NCBI GenBank assembly: GCA_016280345.1
Contig: JAEEGN010000226.1
Location: 1 to 49,646, forward strand
DNA length: 49,646 nucleotides
Origin: Selenomonadaceae bacterium
GTDB taxonomy: Bacteria > Bacillota > Negativicutes > Selenomonadales > Selenomonadaceae
Reading direction: 5' to 3'
The notes beneath the pieces were generated by a model, which ran no database searches, had not been told where the DNA came from, and worked only from the letters and a program-made list of their open reading frames with translations. A program made the translations under genes and the position numbers. Below are positions 16,226 to 26,788 of the stretch, one piece after another; position 1 is the stretch's first letter, and each line of letters opens with the position of its first letter.

Positions 16226-19200
16226 ATGAAAACGAGATCAAGGAAAGAACTCCTGGCACGCCGCGTCAGTATCGCCCTGATGGCCGGCGCTTTTAGCATC
16301 ATCCCGCACCTGGGATATACTATGCCCTCCGGCGGGGAGGTACTCTCGAAAATCACCCCGGCCGGCGGTGGGGCGCCTGTGGATTCAGCTGCGATTTCAT
16401 CGAACGGGAACACCATGAACATCACCGCCACGCAGCAGAACAATGTCATTGCGTGGCAGGATTTCTCCGTCAAAAGCGATGAGCACGTCATTTTTGACGG
16501 CGGTGTTACTGCGGGTGAAAATGCCCATAACTATCTGAATCTCGTGGCCGGAAAAGGCTCCTCTTTCATTGATGGCGAAATCAAGGGCGGCAATAATGTC
16601 TATCTCGTGAATCCCAATGGCGTTATCCTGGGCGAGACGGCGAAAGTAGAGGTGGGGAATCTCTATGTCTCCACGCAGGACACCACGGCCCTGATCCAGA
16701 ACTATGCCGGCGGGGCGCAATGGAATGGTGACAGCCCTCTGTCGTCTTCTGGCGTTACGGATGTGGTGAACCTCGTTAATCCCACGGAAGGCTATGTCAA
16801 GGCCAATTCCGTTACCGTCAATGGCAATAATATCCGCTTCACGAATACGGAGAGTATTCAGGTTGCGGATGGTGGAGCGGTAAATCTCAACGCCACCGGG
16901 TACGTTCATATCGGCTATGAGGAAGGACGTGCCAATTATGCCAATCCGCTAAAGACTGAAGCGGCTTCGACAAAGGGCTGGAAAGTAAATAATCTTCAGG
17001 CAACCGCAGCCAATGATTATATGCTGGTCAGCAATTTTGATGACTTAAAAGCCATGGAATCCACTGGCAATTATATGCTGGAAAAGGATATAACAGCTGG
17101 GGCTTTTACGCCGATTTCTGATTTCTCTGGGAATTTCGACGGTAATTTTAAAACGATTTCCGGGTTGAATATCAGTCAAGATGGAAATGTCGGATTATTT
17201 AGCAAGGTAAATGGTAAGACAAGTACAAGCCGTATCGAGAATGTTGGCTTTGTGAACCCTAAAATTGAATCTGAATCCGATGGTTATGCAGGATGTGTAG
17301 CTGGTGTTGCGGAAAATGTTTTGATCCAAAATGTCTATCACTATGGGAGAGGTAGTTCTTATTATATTTATGGAGGAACAAATAAAGCTGGAGGTATTGT
17401 TGGTGAAGCAAAAAACAATACGTCAGTTTATAATTGTTTTAACGATGGTGCTGTTGATGATAATGCCGGAATTATTGGGAGAATAACGTCTTCTAATGTC
17501 CATGTTCATGATGTTTATAATGTCAATAGCTCTACGCCTTTCGGTATTGTCGCACAAACAAGCTATGAAGCAGCAACTGGCAAAGCCGATGTCACAAGGA
17601 CTTACTCTGTCACAAAGCTGTTTGGCACTGCGGCTGCAGGAAATCTGAATGAAACTGCATGTTATGGCAATGTAACCACTTCAACGGATTTCTCTGGCTT
17701 CGGCAACGCTATCAGCGACAAAGGCGGGGCCAATACGACCTGGCGGGCTTTGCCGGGGAGGACGCCGGTGCTTACGGCCTTCTTCCAGGGCAAGGTGGCG
17801 GTAGGGTATGACTATGACCACGCGAAGGAAGGCGTGGACTCCAGCACTTATCATAGCGGCACCAAACTGATGTCGGACGCCAGCCCCTCGTTGGTCTATA
17901 ACGGCGGTACTCTGGCGCTGGACAACGTCCAGATATCGGGCGGAAAAGCGGAATCGGTGACGCAGAGCACGACTAACGTCAAGAACGCGGGGACGTACCA
18001 TCTTTTCACCACGAAAAACGACGAGACGAGAACAGGACTGCCCCTTTACGACATTGTGGGCGGTGATTTCATAATCACGAAGCGCTCCCTGGTCGGTGAT
18101 TCTTCGGGACTTAGTACGCAACTGGTCAAGGAATATGACGGCACCTCAAATCTGATTTCCACTACGACAGAAGGGTATCTGGATATTCCAGCTTCGGGCG
18201 ATACAGGAATAATTCCTGACGATACCGTTCAAGTGACCAGTGGCTCAATAACCGGGCATTATTATGATTTTGCCAGTGAAAGCGAATATGTAAGCTATCG
18301 AAATAATGCCAGCGAATTGCAAAGGCATGAGGTAAAAAATGCTACGGAAAACTTGGCAGCTGTAATTGATTTGGGCAGCGGTACAAGTATTACTCTTGAC
18401 ACTGAGTCGGCGAAAAATTATGAATTTGAGCTGGCACCGGTTGATGGGAAAAACTATATTTATGCGACAGGTGCCATCACGCCACGCCAGATCGAACTGG
18501 TACTTAAGACCCCTACGGGTATCAATAAGACCTACGACAGCGATTCGTCGGCCAAAGGCGCCTATGCGCCGGCGGCGAATGTCAGGCTGAATCTGTCCAC
18601 GGCGGATAGCGCTGTCATTTCGGGCGATGGTCTTACCGCGCCGACGCTTGCCTTTGCGTCCGGCGCGGCGGGGACGTATCTCGCCGGCGAGACAGCAGCC
18701 ACGGACGCGAACCGCAACGCGGCGAATGACTCCTATGTGAATGGCGCGGGCGCACCCTACGATGTGCAATATACCGGTTTTCAGGTCAATGGTTTTGACG
18801 CGCTGGCGGCAACGGGGAACTATGCCCTGGTGGCAAAGGAAGACATCCGGGGCGGTCGGAGTGAATACACGCGGGTGGATTTGGATCAGGCGGCCGCCGG
18901 GACGCTGGAACTCTGGGGCACGGGCAATATCCTCCGCAAGCAGCTGGCGGCGGAAAATCTGACCTGGAAATGGACGACCGATGCCAATAACATCACGAAG
19001 GTCTATGACGGAAACTATAACGTGGCCGGGACGACCGCCGGCGGTACCGCGGTAACCGCGAATACCTATCTGACCGGCCTGGCCGTGAACCTCGGCGGGA
19101 CGACGCCGGAACCCATTACGGGCATTGATGCCGGTGATATTACCGCGTCCTATGCGTCCTCGAACAGCGGTAATTCAACCGCGCAGACGGTCACATTCAC

Positions 19201-22200
19201 GGTCGATCTCCACAACGCCGGAACCTCGCTGAAAAACTACGAGATTTCCGGCATGAGCGGCACCACGGTCAGCAACAACACCAAGACCGGTACGATTACG
19301 CCGAAAATGCTGACGGCGGCGTATCAGTCGGCGTCGAAGGTATATGATTCATCGACGAATGTGGTGGACGCGAACGGAACCGCGCTCACCGGTGAAAACA
19401 TTGTGAATCTTACCGGTTTTCTCGATGCTGACGTGGCGAAAGTTGAGAACGTCAGCACGGCGGCTTACACGGACAAGAACGCCGGGACGAACAAGAGCAT
19501 TAGATATAGCGTCGCGCTTGGAACGACGGACGAGGGCGCGGGCTTCGATTTGTCGAACTACAGTATTGCTGGTTCGGCTCTTTCAGCTGCCGTTCCAGTT
19601 ACCGTCGAGAACAAGGGGACGATTACGGCGCGCCAGCTGACGCTGACTGTGCCCCAGGCGCTTGCTGATACAGAGTACAACGGACAGGCGACGCGGACGG
19701 TCAATCTGGCGCTGAGTGACGGCGCAAATAACGCTGTGCTGCATCGTGACCAGCCGACGGCGACGGACACGCTGGCGCTGACGGCAAACTACGGCGACGC
19801 GGATGTGTCGCGCAGCGGCAATACCATCAACGCGAAGAATGTCACTTTCTCGAATATCCAGGACGCTTTCAAGGCTTCGCTCAAAGCGGCGGAGCAGGCG
19901 AATGCGCTCACGAACTACATTATTGTCGATTCCGCGAACAGCACGGGCAAAATCACGCCGGTGGAAATCAGTGCCTCTACGGTCCACTGGAAGGATGGCA
20001 TTGGCAGTATCGACAAGATCTATGATACGACGGCGGATGCGACGCTGCCGGCGGACAGTCTTGAATTTGACAATGCTGTCGCGCAGACAGAACTGGCGCT
20101 CTCGTCAAGCGGCGCGTATTACTATACGGCTGGAGATGTGAACCAGGCCCGGCAGAGCGACGTCGGTAATTACAACATCAAACTGGGGACGCTTTCCGTT
20201 GTCGATACGACGGGACAGAATTTCAATAACTATGATGTCACACTGACTTCGGAACAATTGGCCTCTTCTGGCCCGGCGCTTACCGGATCCATCACGCCGC
20301 GAACAATCAACGTGTCTCTTTCGGGGGTTCCGACAGACGGTATCAATAAGACGTATGATACGTATATTGCAGTTAATGACCCCAATCTGGTCAAGGGATA
20401 TGTAACGCATGACACAGCTTCGGCTGCGGAGGCAGCGGCAGGGACGGCCACGACCGGCATTATCGGTAATGACGCCGTAACGGTTTATGTTGATACACCA
20501 ACTTATGCGGATGCTAATGCGAATACGACAAACGATAATCCGACTGGGACCAAAACTGTCACATTTGCTCTCTCGTTGACCGGCACGGCAAAGAATAACT
20601 ATTTGCTGAAAACGGTCACGATGGATAATCCGGCGACTACTGCCACGCTAACAGCCGAGGGAAATATCTTCAAGCGCGGCGTCAATGTCGTTTTTCAGGA
20701 TGGCAAGAGTACGGGAATCAACAAGACGTATGAAGGTTATCAGAATACCGGACTGGGAACGGATGCGAACGGCTATGACTGGACGGATTATGGTTCCAGT
20801 CTTGCCTTGGATACCACGGTGGGAGCTACGACAGGAAACCTCAATGGGAACAATTTGACGCTGAATGTCGCGAACGCGACCGGGAATTACTATGCGAGTA
20901 ATACCTCGACCTCGGCTTCCGGCCACGCCGGGGAAAATCTGGACGTTCGGTACACAGGCTATACGTTGGGCGGTACGGCTGCGGGGAATTACTATATCAT
21001 CAATGACACGCTTCACGGTACTGGTACGATTGCCAAGAAGGTCATCAGCGGCAATACGATTGGCGTGCAGAATGGAGCGGTGGGTACGATTACCACTCCT
21101 GGAATCACGAAGGTTTATGACGGCACGACGGCGGCTGATCTCACGAACAAGACACTGACCTCGACGGGGTTTGTTGCGAACGATACCGTGACGCTAACGG
21201 CGACGGCAGGGCAGTATAACGCGGCGACGGTCGCGGACGCCAATACAGTAACATATTCCGGCGTAACGCTTGGCGGTGCGTCGGCGGGGGATTATGCCTT
21301 TACAGAGTACAAAGGCACAGGCGCGATTACCAAGAAAGATCTCACACTGACATTTGGCGACGCGACGAAGGTCTATGATGGAAATAAAAACGCGACAACG
21401 AGCGGGGCGAAAAACCTGTCCGGAATTGTGTCGGGAGAAACGATAGATATCAATTCTTTTGACGCGACAGGCGTTGCCACCACCGGATATAAGGGAACCT
21501 ACAATGACAAGGACGTTTTGGACGCGGATACGGTCACCTATACGGGGATTCGCCTTACCGGCAATACTTTGGATAACTACCGGCTGGTGAACGGTAGCGG
21601 AACGGCGCTGGCAGGTGATAATGAAACCGGCTACACAACGACAGGCAGAGGTACGATTACCCCGGCGCCGCTTACGCTGACGCTGGGCGAAGCGAAGAAG
21701 GTGTACGACGGGAATCAGGTTTATGGCCTTGGGAGCTATAAGGCTGATGGCACGGCGGTAACGAGGACGGCTTCCATTTCCGGCGCGCTTTACGGTGATA
21801 CTGTTACACTGTCTACTGGAACCGGAGGCCTGACAGGCGCGTTCAACGATTCGAACGCGGGGACCGAAAAGACCATTACCTATTCAGGATTGAATCTTCT
21901 CGGAGCGGATAGGGGCAATTATCAGCTTGTGAATGTTGACGGATCGGCTACGTCGGTTTCCGGCAACAACAGAACCGGTTACACGGCGACGGGTACCGGC
22001 ACGATCACGAAGCGGCCGCTGAATGGTTCCGGCAATTTGACGATTACCATCCGAAGCCCGGAAAAGACATACGACGCTACGAAAGCGGTTACTCACAATG
22101 GTTCTGCCTCCATGGACGAAGTAAAGAATTATGTCACTTATGTCGGTAGTACCGTTGGCACGACACTTAACTTGACAAGTGATATTGCCGTTACAAATGC

Positions 22201-24988
22201 GTCTTATGATACGAAAGACGCCGGGAACAGCAAGACAGCGACGTTCACGTTGCAGGTCGATCCCACGAATTATGATGTTACTGGGTTGCCCGACGCGAAT
22301 GCCACGGCGGGGACATTCACCTGGACGAAAACGGGCTCGATAGCCAAAAAGCTGTTGACAGTCAATCTGCCGGACGCGTCTGTCATCACCAAGACGTATG
22401 ACGGCACTGCGGATGTCGAACAGAACGTCAAATCTCTGGTGACGGTGAGCGGCCTCATTGACAGCGGCACGGCGCTGAATACGTCGGGCATTACTGCGGC
22501 CTATGCGGATAGTGCCCCTGGTGCCAATGACGCGAAGAACGCCGGGGGTAACAAGACGGTCAATTATGCGGGCCTCGTGCTGTCGGGTGCTGACGCGGTG
22601 AACTATACGTTTGATAATACGAACCCGGCGAATGTTGCTTTCGCGACGACGGGAACGGGTACGATTACCAGGAAGGATTTGACGCTGACGTTTGGCGACG
22701 CGACAAAGGTGTACGACGGGAACACGAACGCGCCGACAAGCGGGACAGCCAATCTGAGCGGCAAGGTGGACGGAGATGCCGTAGCCTTGATTGGTTATGA
22801 CGCAACCGGTACGGCTGCCACCGGTTATAAGGGAACGTATGATTCCCAAAACGTGACGGAGGCGACAACTGTCACCTATACGGCCATCAAGCTGACGGGC
22901 GACGACGCGGGCAATTACCGGCTCGTTGACGCTACCAACACGGCGCTTTCCGGTGACGAAACAAATGGCTACCAGACGACTGGCGCGGGTACGATTACGG
23001 CGAAGCAGATTACGGCGTCACTGGATCATGCCACTGATATCAATAAGGCATATGACGGCTCGGCTTCGGATACGGTGCGGGTCACGACGGTTGCTGAAGC
23101 CGCCGGAAAGAATATCAAGTTGGTTGCCGGTACCTTGACGAATGACGAGGTCGCTTCCCTGCAACTTGATATTACACGAACATACAAAGATATTACAACC
23201 GGGCAGGAAGTCAGGGACGCCATGGACGAAAGCGCGACGACGCCACTTCTGGGTGTGGACTATGTGCTGAAGTGGAACAACGCGAACTATGAGTTGGTGC
23301 CGGTGACGCTCAGCGGTACCGGCAAGATCACGAAGCGGAGGCTGTCGACGGCTGGCGTGGCGCCGGATGCGACGAAGGTGTATGACGGTACGACGGATCT
23401 CACCAATGATTCGCTGAAGAACCTTACCGGCGGCTTCATGGACGATGTCTTTACCGCTGACTACGAGAACAAGAAGTCCATTCTCACGGTGGCGGGAACG
23501 TATGACGATGTAAACGCGGCGGACAGCGCGTACAGCGATACGCTAAAAGCTCATACGGTGGATTATACGCTGACGCTGGCGAAGAACAACTCCTATGGCC
23601 AGTCGAATTATCAGTTCGATAATGGCACGGATACATGGGTGAAACAGGGTACTGGTACGATTGAGCGGGCGACGCTGCGGTATGCCACGACGCCGACGGA
23701 GATGACGGCGGGCGGCACAGTACCGGCGATTACCGGGACGTATAAGAGCGGTCTGGCAGCGGCGGACGCGGCAATGCGGGACGATGTCGAGGCGGCGACG
23801 GTGACGTTCACCCCGGTAGGCCTCAACCGCAATACGCCGGGCACCTACCAGGTGGCGGGGCGATACGTGGATGAGAACGGCGTTTCCCACCCGTACTTTA
23901 ATGAGAACTACGCGATTGCCGGAACGAACTTCACGGTGAAGGAACGGCCGGTCACGCCCGACCCCGATCCGGATCCGTACTATCCGGATCCGGAGCCGTA
24001 TAACCCGCCGGTGAATCCGGGCGGGAATACCCCCGGCGGCAATACTCCCGGTGGAAACCCGAATCCGAACCCGAATCCGGGTGGCAATGTGACCCCGGGC
24101 GGGAATGTAACGCCCGGTGGCAATGTAATACCCGGCACGAATCCGGGCGGCGGTACGAACGGCGGTTCTTCCAATGTTACTCCGTCGGGCTCGGGCACGA
24201 ACGGCGGGGGATCCGGGAATACGCCGGGGGGCACCGTCCTGCCGGGCGGTATCGTGATTCCGGGATCAGGCGGCGGCGCGTCGGGTACCGACCGTTCCGC
24301 GGCGGAAAATAACGGCACGGCGACGGTGATGTCAGACCTCACGACGGTCGATACGAAGTTCGTTCCGGATGATAAGGCGTATGCGCGGATTTCTCACGAT
24401 GCGAATACGGAGCGTTTCACCTTTGAATCGAATATCGGCATCCAGTATCAGGATACCGGGGTGAATATTTCGGATGTGGATCGCTCGGCCATCGGACTGG
24501 AGAGCGTCGGCGCGGCGGTGAATCTCGACGGCGTGCAGACGGGCTTCAAGGGCGTGATTGGTGTCTCGACGAAGGGGACCGGCGTGAATGTCGGCGACGA
24601 GGCTCTGCTGGCGGCAGCGACCGCGGCGGAGGCGGATAATCCGTCAGAGACGGCGGCATTGCCCGGGGAGACAGAGGAACCCGCTCCGACGACGGGTATT
24701 GGTCTGGAGCGCTGGGTTGCCCTGATGTCGGACGGCAGCCGGCCGGTAGAGATCGCGGGCGAGACGATGGATCCTTTTGATGAAAACGATACCGACGCGG
24801 CCCAGGCGACGATGACGCAGATGGCGACGCCGACGGGTCTCATCCGCATCAATTCGCAGGATGAGGACGAGGAGGAGCAGGAGCGACGCAACCGCGAGGC
24901 AATCGTAGCTGAGGCTTCCACGGACGACACGGCGCGGATCGGCATTGAAACGGTGGGCCGTGGTGTGAATCTGCAAGCGGTTTCCTGA
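16226..24988 (+). CDS. TpsA-type two-partner secretion exoprotein with YDG repeats (filamentous adhesin)
   Basis: This 2920-residue protein begins with an extended signal sequence (MKTRSRKELLARR then a hydrophobic stretch). A TPS/haemagglutination domain follows at about residues 30-240, recognised by NVIAWQDFSVK and NVYLVNPNGVILGE. TPS domains are bound by the partner TpsB for export across the outer membrane. A GLUG-type region at residues ~270-480 (GNFDGNFKTISGLN) is followed by about 16 YDG repeats of ~110 residues (K-V/T-YDG cores, residues ~635-2500). Next come a Pro/Gly/Asn-rich linker (2575-2690) and a C-terminal region with a repeated IGxxxxGxGVN motif. ATG 16226 follows AGGAG. The GLUG stretch (17,040-17,700) is AT-rich compared with its surroundings. 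Role in adhesion or biofilm is inferred from the family. Confidence 0.93.
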   Translation: MKTRSRKELLARRVSIALMAGAFSIIPHLGYTMPSGGEVLSKITPAGGGAPVDSAAISSNGNTMNITATQQNNVIAWQDFSVKSDEHVIFDGGVTAGENAHNYLNLVAGKGSSFIDGEIKGGNNVYLVNPNGVILGETAKVEVGNLYVSTQDTTALIQNYAGGAQWNGDSPLSSSGVTDVVNLVNPTEGYVKANSVTVNGNNIRFTNTESIQVADGGAVNLNATGYVHIGYEEGRANYANPLKTEAASTKGWKVNNLQATAANDYMLVSNFDDLKAMESTGNYMLEKDITAGAFTPISDFSGNFDGNFKTISGLNISQDGNVGLFSKVNGKTSTSRIENVGFVNPKIESESDGYAGCVAGVAENVLIQNVYHYGRGSSYYIYGGTNKAGGIVGEAKNNTSVYNCFNDGAVDDNAGIIGRITSSNVHVHDVYNVNSSTPFGIVAQTSYEAATGKADVTRTYSVTKLFGTAAAGNLNETACYGNVTTSTDFSGFGNAISDKGGANTTWRALPGRTPVLTAFFQGKVAVGYDYDHAKEGVDSSTYHSGTKLMSDASPSLVYNGGTLALDNVQISGGKAESVTQSTTNVKNAGTYHLFTTKNDETRTGLPLYDIVGGDFIITKRSLVGDSSGLSTQLVKEYDGTSNLISTTTEGYLDIPASGDTGIIPDDTVQVTSGSITGHYYDFASESEYVSYRNNASELQRHEVKNATENLAAVIDLGSGTSITLDTESAKNYEFELAPVDGKNYIYATGAITPRQIELVLKTPTGINKTYDSDSSAKGAYAPAANVRLNLSTADSAVISGDGLTAPTLAFASGAAGTYLAGETAATDANRNAANDSYVNGAGAPYDVQYTGFQVNGFDALAATGNYALVAKEDIRGGRSEYTRVDLDQAAAGTLELWGTGNILRKQLAAENLTWKWTTDANNITKVYDGNYNVAGTTAGGTAVTANTYLTGLAVNLGGTTPEPITGIDAGDITASYASSNSGNSTAQTVTFTVDLHNAGTSLKNYEISGMSGTTVSNNTKTGTITPKMLTAAYQSASKVYDSSTNVVDANGTALTGENIVNLTGFLDADVAKVENVSTAAYTDKNAGTNKSIRYSVALGTTDEGAGFDLSNYSIAGSALSAAVPVTVENKGTITARQLTLTVPQALADTEYNGQATRTVNLALSDGANNAVLHRDQPTATDTLALTANYGDADVSRSGNTINAKNVTFSNIQDAFKASLKAAEQANALTNYIIVDSANSTGKITPVEISASTVHWKDGIGSIDKIYDTTADATLPADSLEFDNAVAQTELALSSSGAYYYTAGDVNQARQSDVGNYNIKLGTLSVVDTTGQNFNNYDVTLTSEQLASSGPALTGSITPRTINVSLSGVPTDGINKTYDTYIAVNDPNLVKGYVTHDTASAAEAAAGTATTGIIGNDAVTVYVDTPTYADANANTTNDNPTGTKTVTFALSLTGTAKNNYLLKTVTMDNPATTATLTAEGNIFKRGVNVVFQDGKSTGINKTYEGYQNTGLGTDANGYDWTDYGSSLALDTTVGATTGNLNGNNLTLNVANATGNYYASNTSTSASGHAGENLDVRYTGYTLGGTAAGNYYIINDTLHGTGTIAKKVISGNTIGVQNGAVGTITTPGITKVYDGTTAADLTNKTLTSTGFVANDTVTLTATAGQYNAATVADANTVTYSGVTLGGASAGDYAFTEYKGTGAITKKDLTLTFGDATKVYDGNKNATTSGAKNLSGIVSGETIDINSFDATGVATTGYKGTYNDKDVLDADTVTYTGIRLTGNTLDNYRLVNGSGTALAGDNETGYTTTGRGTITPAPLTLTLGEAKKVYDGNQVYGLGSYKADGTAVTRTASISGALYGDTVTLSTGTGGLTGAFNDSNAGTEKTITYSGLNLLGADRGNYQLVNVDGSATSVSGNNRTGYTATGTGTITKRPLNGSGNLTITIRSPEKTYDATKAVTHNGSASMDEVKNYVTYVGSTVGTTLNLTSDIAVTNASYDTKDAGNSKTATFTLQVDPTNYDVTGLPDANATAGTFTWTKTGSIAKKLLTVNLPDASVITKTYDGTADVEQNVKSLVTVSGLIDSGTALNTSGITAAYADSAPGANDAKNAGGNKTVNYAGLVLSGADAVNYTFDNTNPANVAFATTGTGTITRKDLTLTFGDATKVYDGNTNAPTSGTANLSGKVDGDAVALIGYDATGTAATGYKGTYDSQNVTEATTVTYTAIKLTGDDAGNYRLVDATNTALSGDETNGYQTTGAGTITAKQITASLDHATDINKAYDGSASDTVRVTTVAEAAGKNIKLVAGTLTNDEVASLQLDITRTYKDITTGQEVRDAMDESATTPLLGVDYVLKWNNANYELVPVTLSGTGKITKRRLSTAGVAPDATKVYDGTTDLTNDSLKNLTGGFMDDVFTADYENKKSILTVAGTYDDVNAADSAYSDTLKAHTVDYTLTLAKNNSYGQSNYQFDNGTDTWVKQGTGTIERATLRYATTPTEMTAGGTVPAITGTYKSGLAAADAAMRDDVEAATVTFTPVGLNRNTPGTYQVAGRYVDENGVSHPYFNENYAIAGTNFTVKERPVTPDPDPDPYYPDPEPYNPPVNPGGNTPGGNTPGGNPNPNPNPGGNVTPGGNVTPGGNVIPGTNPGGGTNGGSSNVTPSGSGTNGGGSGNTPGGTVLPGGIVIPGSGGGASGTDRSAAENNGTATVMSDLTTVDTKFVPDDKAYARISHDANTERFTFESNIGIQYQDTGVNISDVDRSAIGLESVGAAVNLDGVQTGFKGVIGVSTKGTGVNVGDEALLAAATAAEADNPSETAALPGETEEPAPTTGIGLERWVALMSDGSRPVEIAGETMDPFDENDTDAAQATMTQMATPTGLIRINSQDEDEEEQERRNREAIVAEASTDDTARIGIETVGRGVNLQAVS
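18125..23700 (+). repeat. Array of about 16 YDG-domain repeats within tpsA
   Basis: Repeat cores such as KVYDGTTAADL (near 21,112), KVYDGNKNATTSG (21,369), KTYDGTADVEQN (22,393) and KVYDGNTNAPTSG (22,707) recur roughly every 330 bases. Each unit usually ends in GTIT-type strands (e.g. GTGTITK). The units at 21,340 and 22,675 share the segment KDLTLTFGDATKVYDGN, implying recent duplication. Other units are diverged. Confidence 0.8.
23955..24290 (+). repeat. Low-complexity Pro/Gly/Asn-rich coding repeat in tpsA
   Basis: Short units coding GGNTP, GGNV and NPNPNP recur in tandem. The segment probably forms a flexible linker between the YDG stalk and the C-terminal region and may vary in length between strains. 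Confidence 0.75.
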
Positions 24989-25048
24989 CGACAGGAGCTT
25001 TGAGGAGTGAAAATAACCCTTTTCAAGGGATAAAAGGGAGAACCGAGG

Positions 25049-26704
25049 ATGAGGCTTTTCAGTTATCGAACGCTGGCGCAGGCTATCACGATGACGGTAT
25101 TGGCCGGGACGTTCGCGGGAACGGCTTTGGCGGCGACTTCGCTGCCGGAGCCGGGGGGCGAGGTGAAGGAACAGCTCCCGCAGCCCGGAGCGGAAGTGGA
25201 GAGCAATCTGCCGCCGCCGCCACCGGAGACGACGGAAACGAAGTTCACGGTAAAATCGGTTGACCTCATGGCGCCTGAGCTTAAAGTGAACAAGGAGGCG
25301 CTGACGAAGATTCTGGAGCCGGCGCTGAACCGCGAAGTGACGTTGGCGGAGTTTAACGAAATTATCGACCAGCTTACGGTATATTGCCGGCAGCACGGCT
25401 ATCCGGCGGCGGCGGCGTATCTGCCGGCGCAGGACAGCGTGAACGGCGCGGTGACGATCAATATCATTCCCGGCCGGTACGGGAAGGTCATCATCGAGAA
25501 CCACAGCAAATTGAAGGAAGATATCATCCAGGGGTTCCTGAACGGGCTGAAGCAGGGTTCGATCATTCGCACGAAGGGACTGGAGACGGCGCTCTACGAG
25601 ATCAGTGAGCTTTCCGGCACGAAGGCGGTGGGCGTACTGAGTCCGGGAGAGTCTTTCGGTTCCAGCGATCTGACGGTCCGGGTGGAGGACGGCAAGCTGT
25701 CGAATACGGTGCTCTATACGGAGAACTACGGCAGCCGGTCGTCGGGACGTTACCGTTACGGCCTTCAGGAAACGCTGTACAACGTCGGCGGGACCGGCGG
25801 CAAACTGAACGTGGGCGGACTGATTTCGAACAATCATCTGCACAATTACTATCTGAACTATGAGACGCTGATTGGCCGCAGCGGGGCTACGCTGGGGCTG
25901 GGCGTCAGCCGGATGGACTATGAGCTGGGCGGTGCGGCGCAGGAGTTTGGCGCCAACGGCGTAGCGAATACGCTGAGCCTGTTCGGCTCGACACCGCTCT
26001 ACCACATGACGGACCGCCGGCTGAAGGTGACTTACGGGCTGGATTTCCGGCGGATGAAAGACGATTATAGCAAGTATTCGATTCTCGACCGCAAGAAGCA
26101 TTCGGAGGTCGCCCACGTGGGCATCGAGGGTTCCGAGAAGCATCCGGGCTCGCTGCTGAACTACGACGCGACGCTCTATGTGGGGCGTCATCATAACGAT
26201 TCGTCGTCATATGGCGGCAAGATTCTGGACGATCTCAGCGATACGCAGGGAACGTTCACGAAGCTGGTGGCGGATGTGACCGGCGTACAATCGCTGGGGC
26301 ACCGCGCCGACGTGATGGTGAAGCTCCAGGGGCAGGCGGCAAGTCGTAATCTCGACAGTTCGGAGCAGATTTACCTGGGCGGCGCCAACGGCGTGCGGGC
26401 GTATCCGCAGGGCGAAGGCTCCGGTGACAAAGGCTTCCTGGGAACAGCGGAGTTCCGATTCTATACGAATCTGCCGGGCCTGGTGCTGAGCGCCTACCTC
26501 GATGCCGGCCATGTGGCGGGCCGCGGTGACGGAACGCTCAACGGCGAGACGCTGAAGGGCTGGGGCCTGGGAATCAGCTACTCGAAGCCGAACGACTGGT
26601 TCGCCCGCTTCGACTATGCCCGTCGCATCGGCAGCGATCCGAACATGAGCAGCGATGCCAGGAGCAAGCAGAGAATGTGGTTTATCCTGGGCAAGATTTG
26701 GTAA
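25049..26704 (+). CDS. TpsB-type outer-membrane transporter (ShlB/FhaC/HecB family)
   Basis: This 551-residue protein has a signal peptide (cleavage after TALA, residue ~28), a Pro-rich linker, and POTRA domains. The POTRA_2-type segment covers about residues 70-145 (TLAEFNEIIDQLTVYCRQHGYPAAAAYLP), with a second to ~225. A 16-strand beta-barrel follows to the C-terminus, which ends in aromatic residues as outer-membrane barrels do. The L6-loop motif VRAYPQGEG corresponds to the VRGY/F motif of FhaC, and YLDAGHV is the conserved late motif. It exports TpsA through the barrel after POTRA recognition of the TPS domain. It lies 60 bases downstream of tpsA with a good ribosome site, so they are co-transcribed and a functional pair. 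Confidence 0.94.
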   Translation: MRLFSYRTLAQAITMTVLAGTFAGTALAATSLPEPGGEVKEQLPQPGAEVESNLPPPPPETTETKFTVKSVDLMAPELKVNKEALTKILEPALNREVTLAEFNEIIDQLTVYCRQHGYPAAAAYLPAQDSVNGAVTINIIPGRYGKVIIENHSKLKEDIIQGFLNGLKQGSIIRTKGLETALYEISELSGTKAVGVLSPGESFGSSDLTVRVEDGKLSNTVLYTENYGSRSSGRYRYGLQETLYNVGGTGGKLNVGGLISNNHLHNYYLNYETLIGRSGATLGLGVSRMDYELGGAAQEFGANGVANTLSLFGSTPLYHMTDRRLKVTYGLDFRRMKDDYSKYSILDRKKHSEVAHVGIEGSEKHPGSLLNYDATLYVGRHHNDSSSYGGKILDDLSDTQGTFTKLVADVTGVQSLGHRADVMVKLQGQAASRNLDSSEQIYLGGANGVRAYPQGEGSGDKGFLGTAEFRFYTNLPGLVLSAYLDAGHVAGRGDGTLNGETLKGWGLGISYSKPNDWFARFDYARRIGSDPNMSSDARSKQRMWFILGKIW

Positions 26705-26717
26705 CGCGAACGAAAAA

Positions 26718-26752
26718 GAAAGCGCCTCGCGGAAACGGGGCGCTCCTTTTTT
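26718..26752 (+). terminator. Terminator of the tpsA-tpsB operon
   Basis: An 8-bp stem with arms AGCGCCTC (26721-26728) and GGGGCGCT (26737-26744, one G-U pair) is followed by TCCTTTTTT. It begins 17 bases after the tpsB stop. Confidence 0.88.
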
Positions 26753-26788
26753 GATGTTTTTCCGGGATTCATTCGGAGGTGGCGGCGG

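Noticed and set aside
18125..24290. CRISPR-like or tandem DNA repeat array
   Set aside because: The repeats are in-frame protein repeats (YDG units and a Pro/Gly linker) with diverged DNA, not uniform repeats with spacers.
24644..26194. 516-codon minus-strand frame opposite tpsA/tpsB
   Set aside because: It is antisense to well-supported genes, Arg/His-rich and without domain motifs; long antisense frames are expected in GC-rich DNA.
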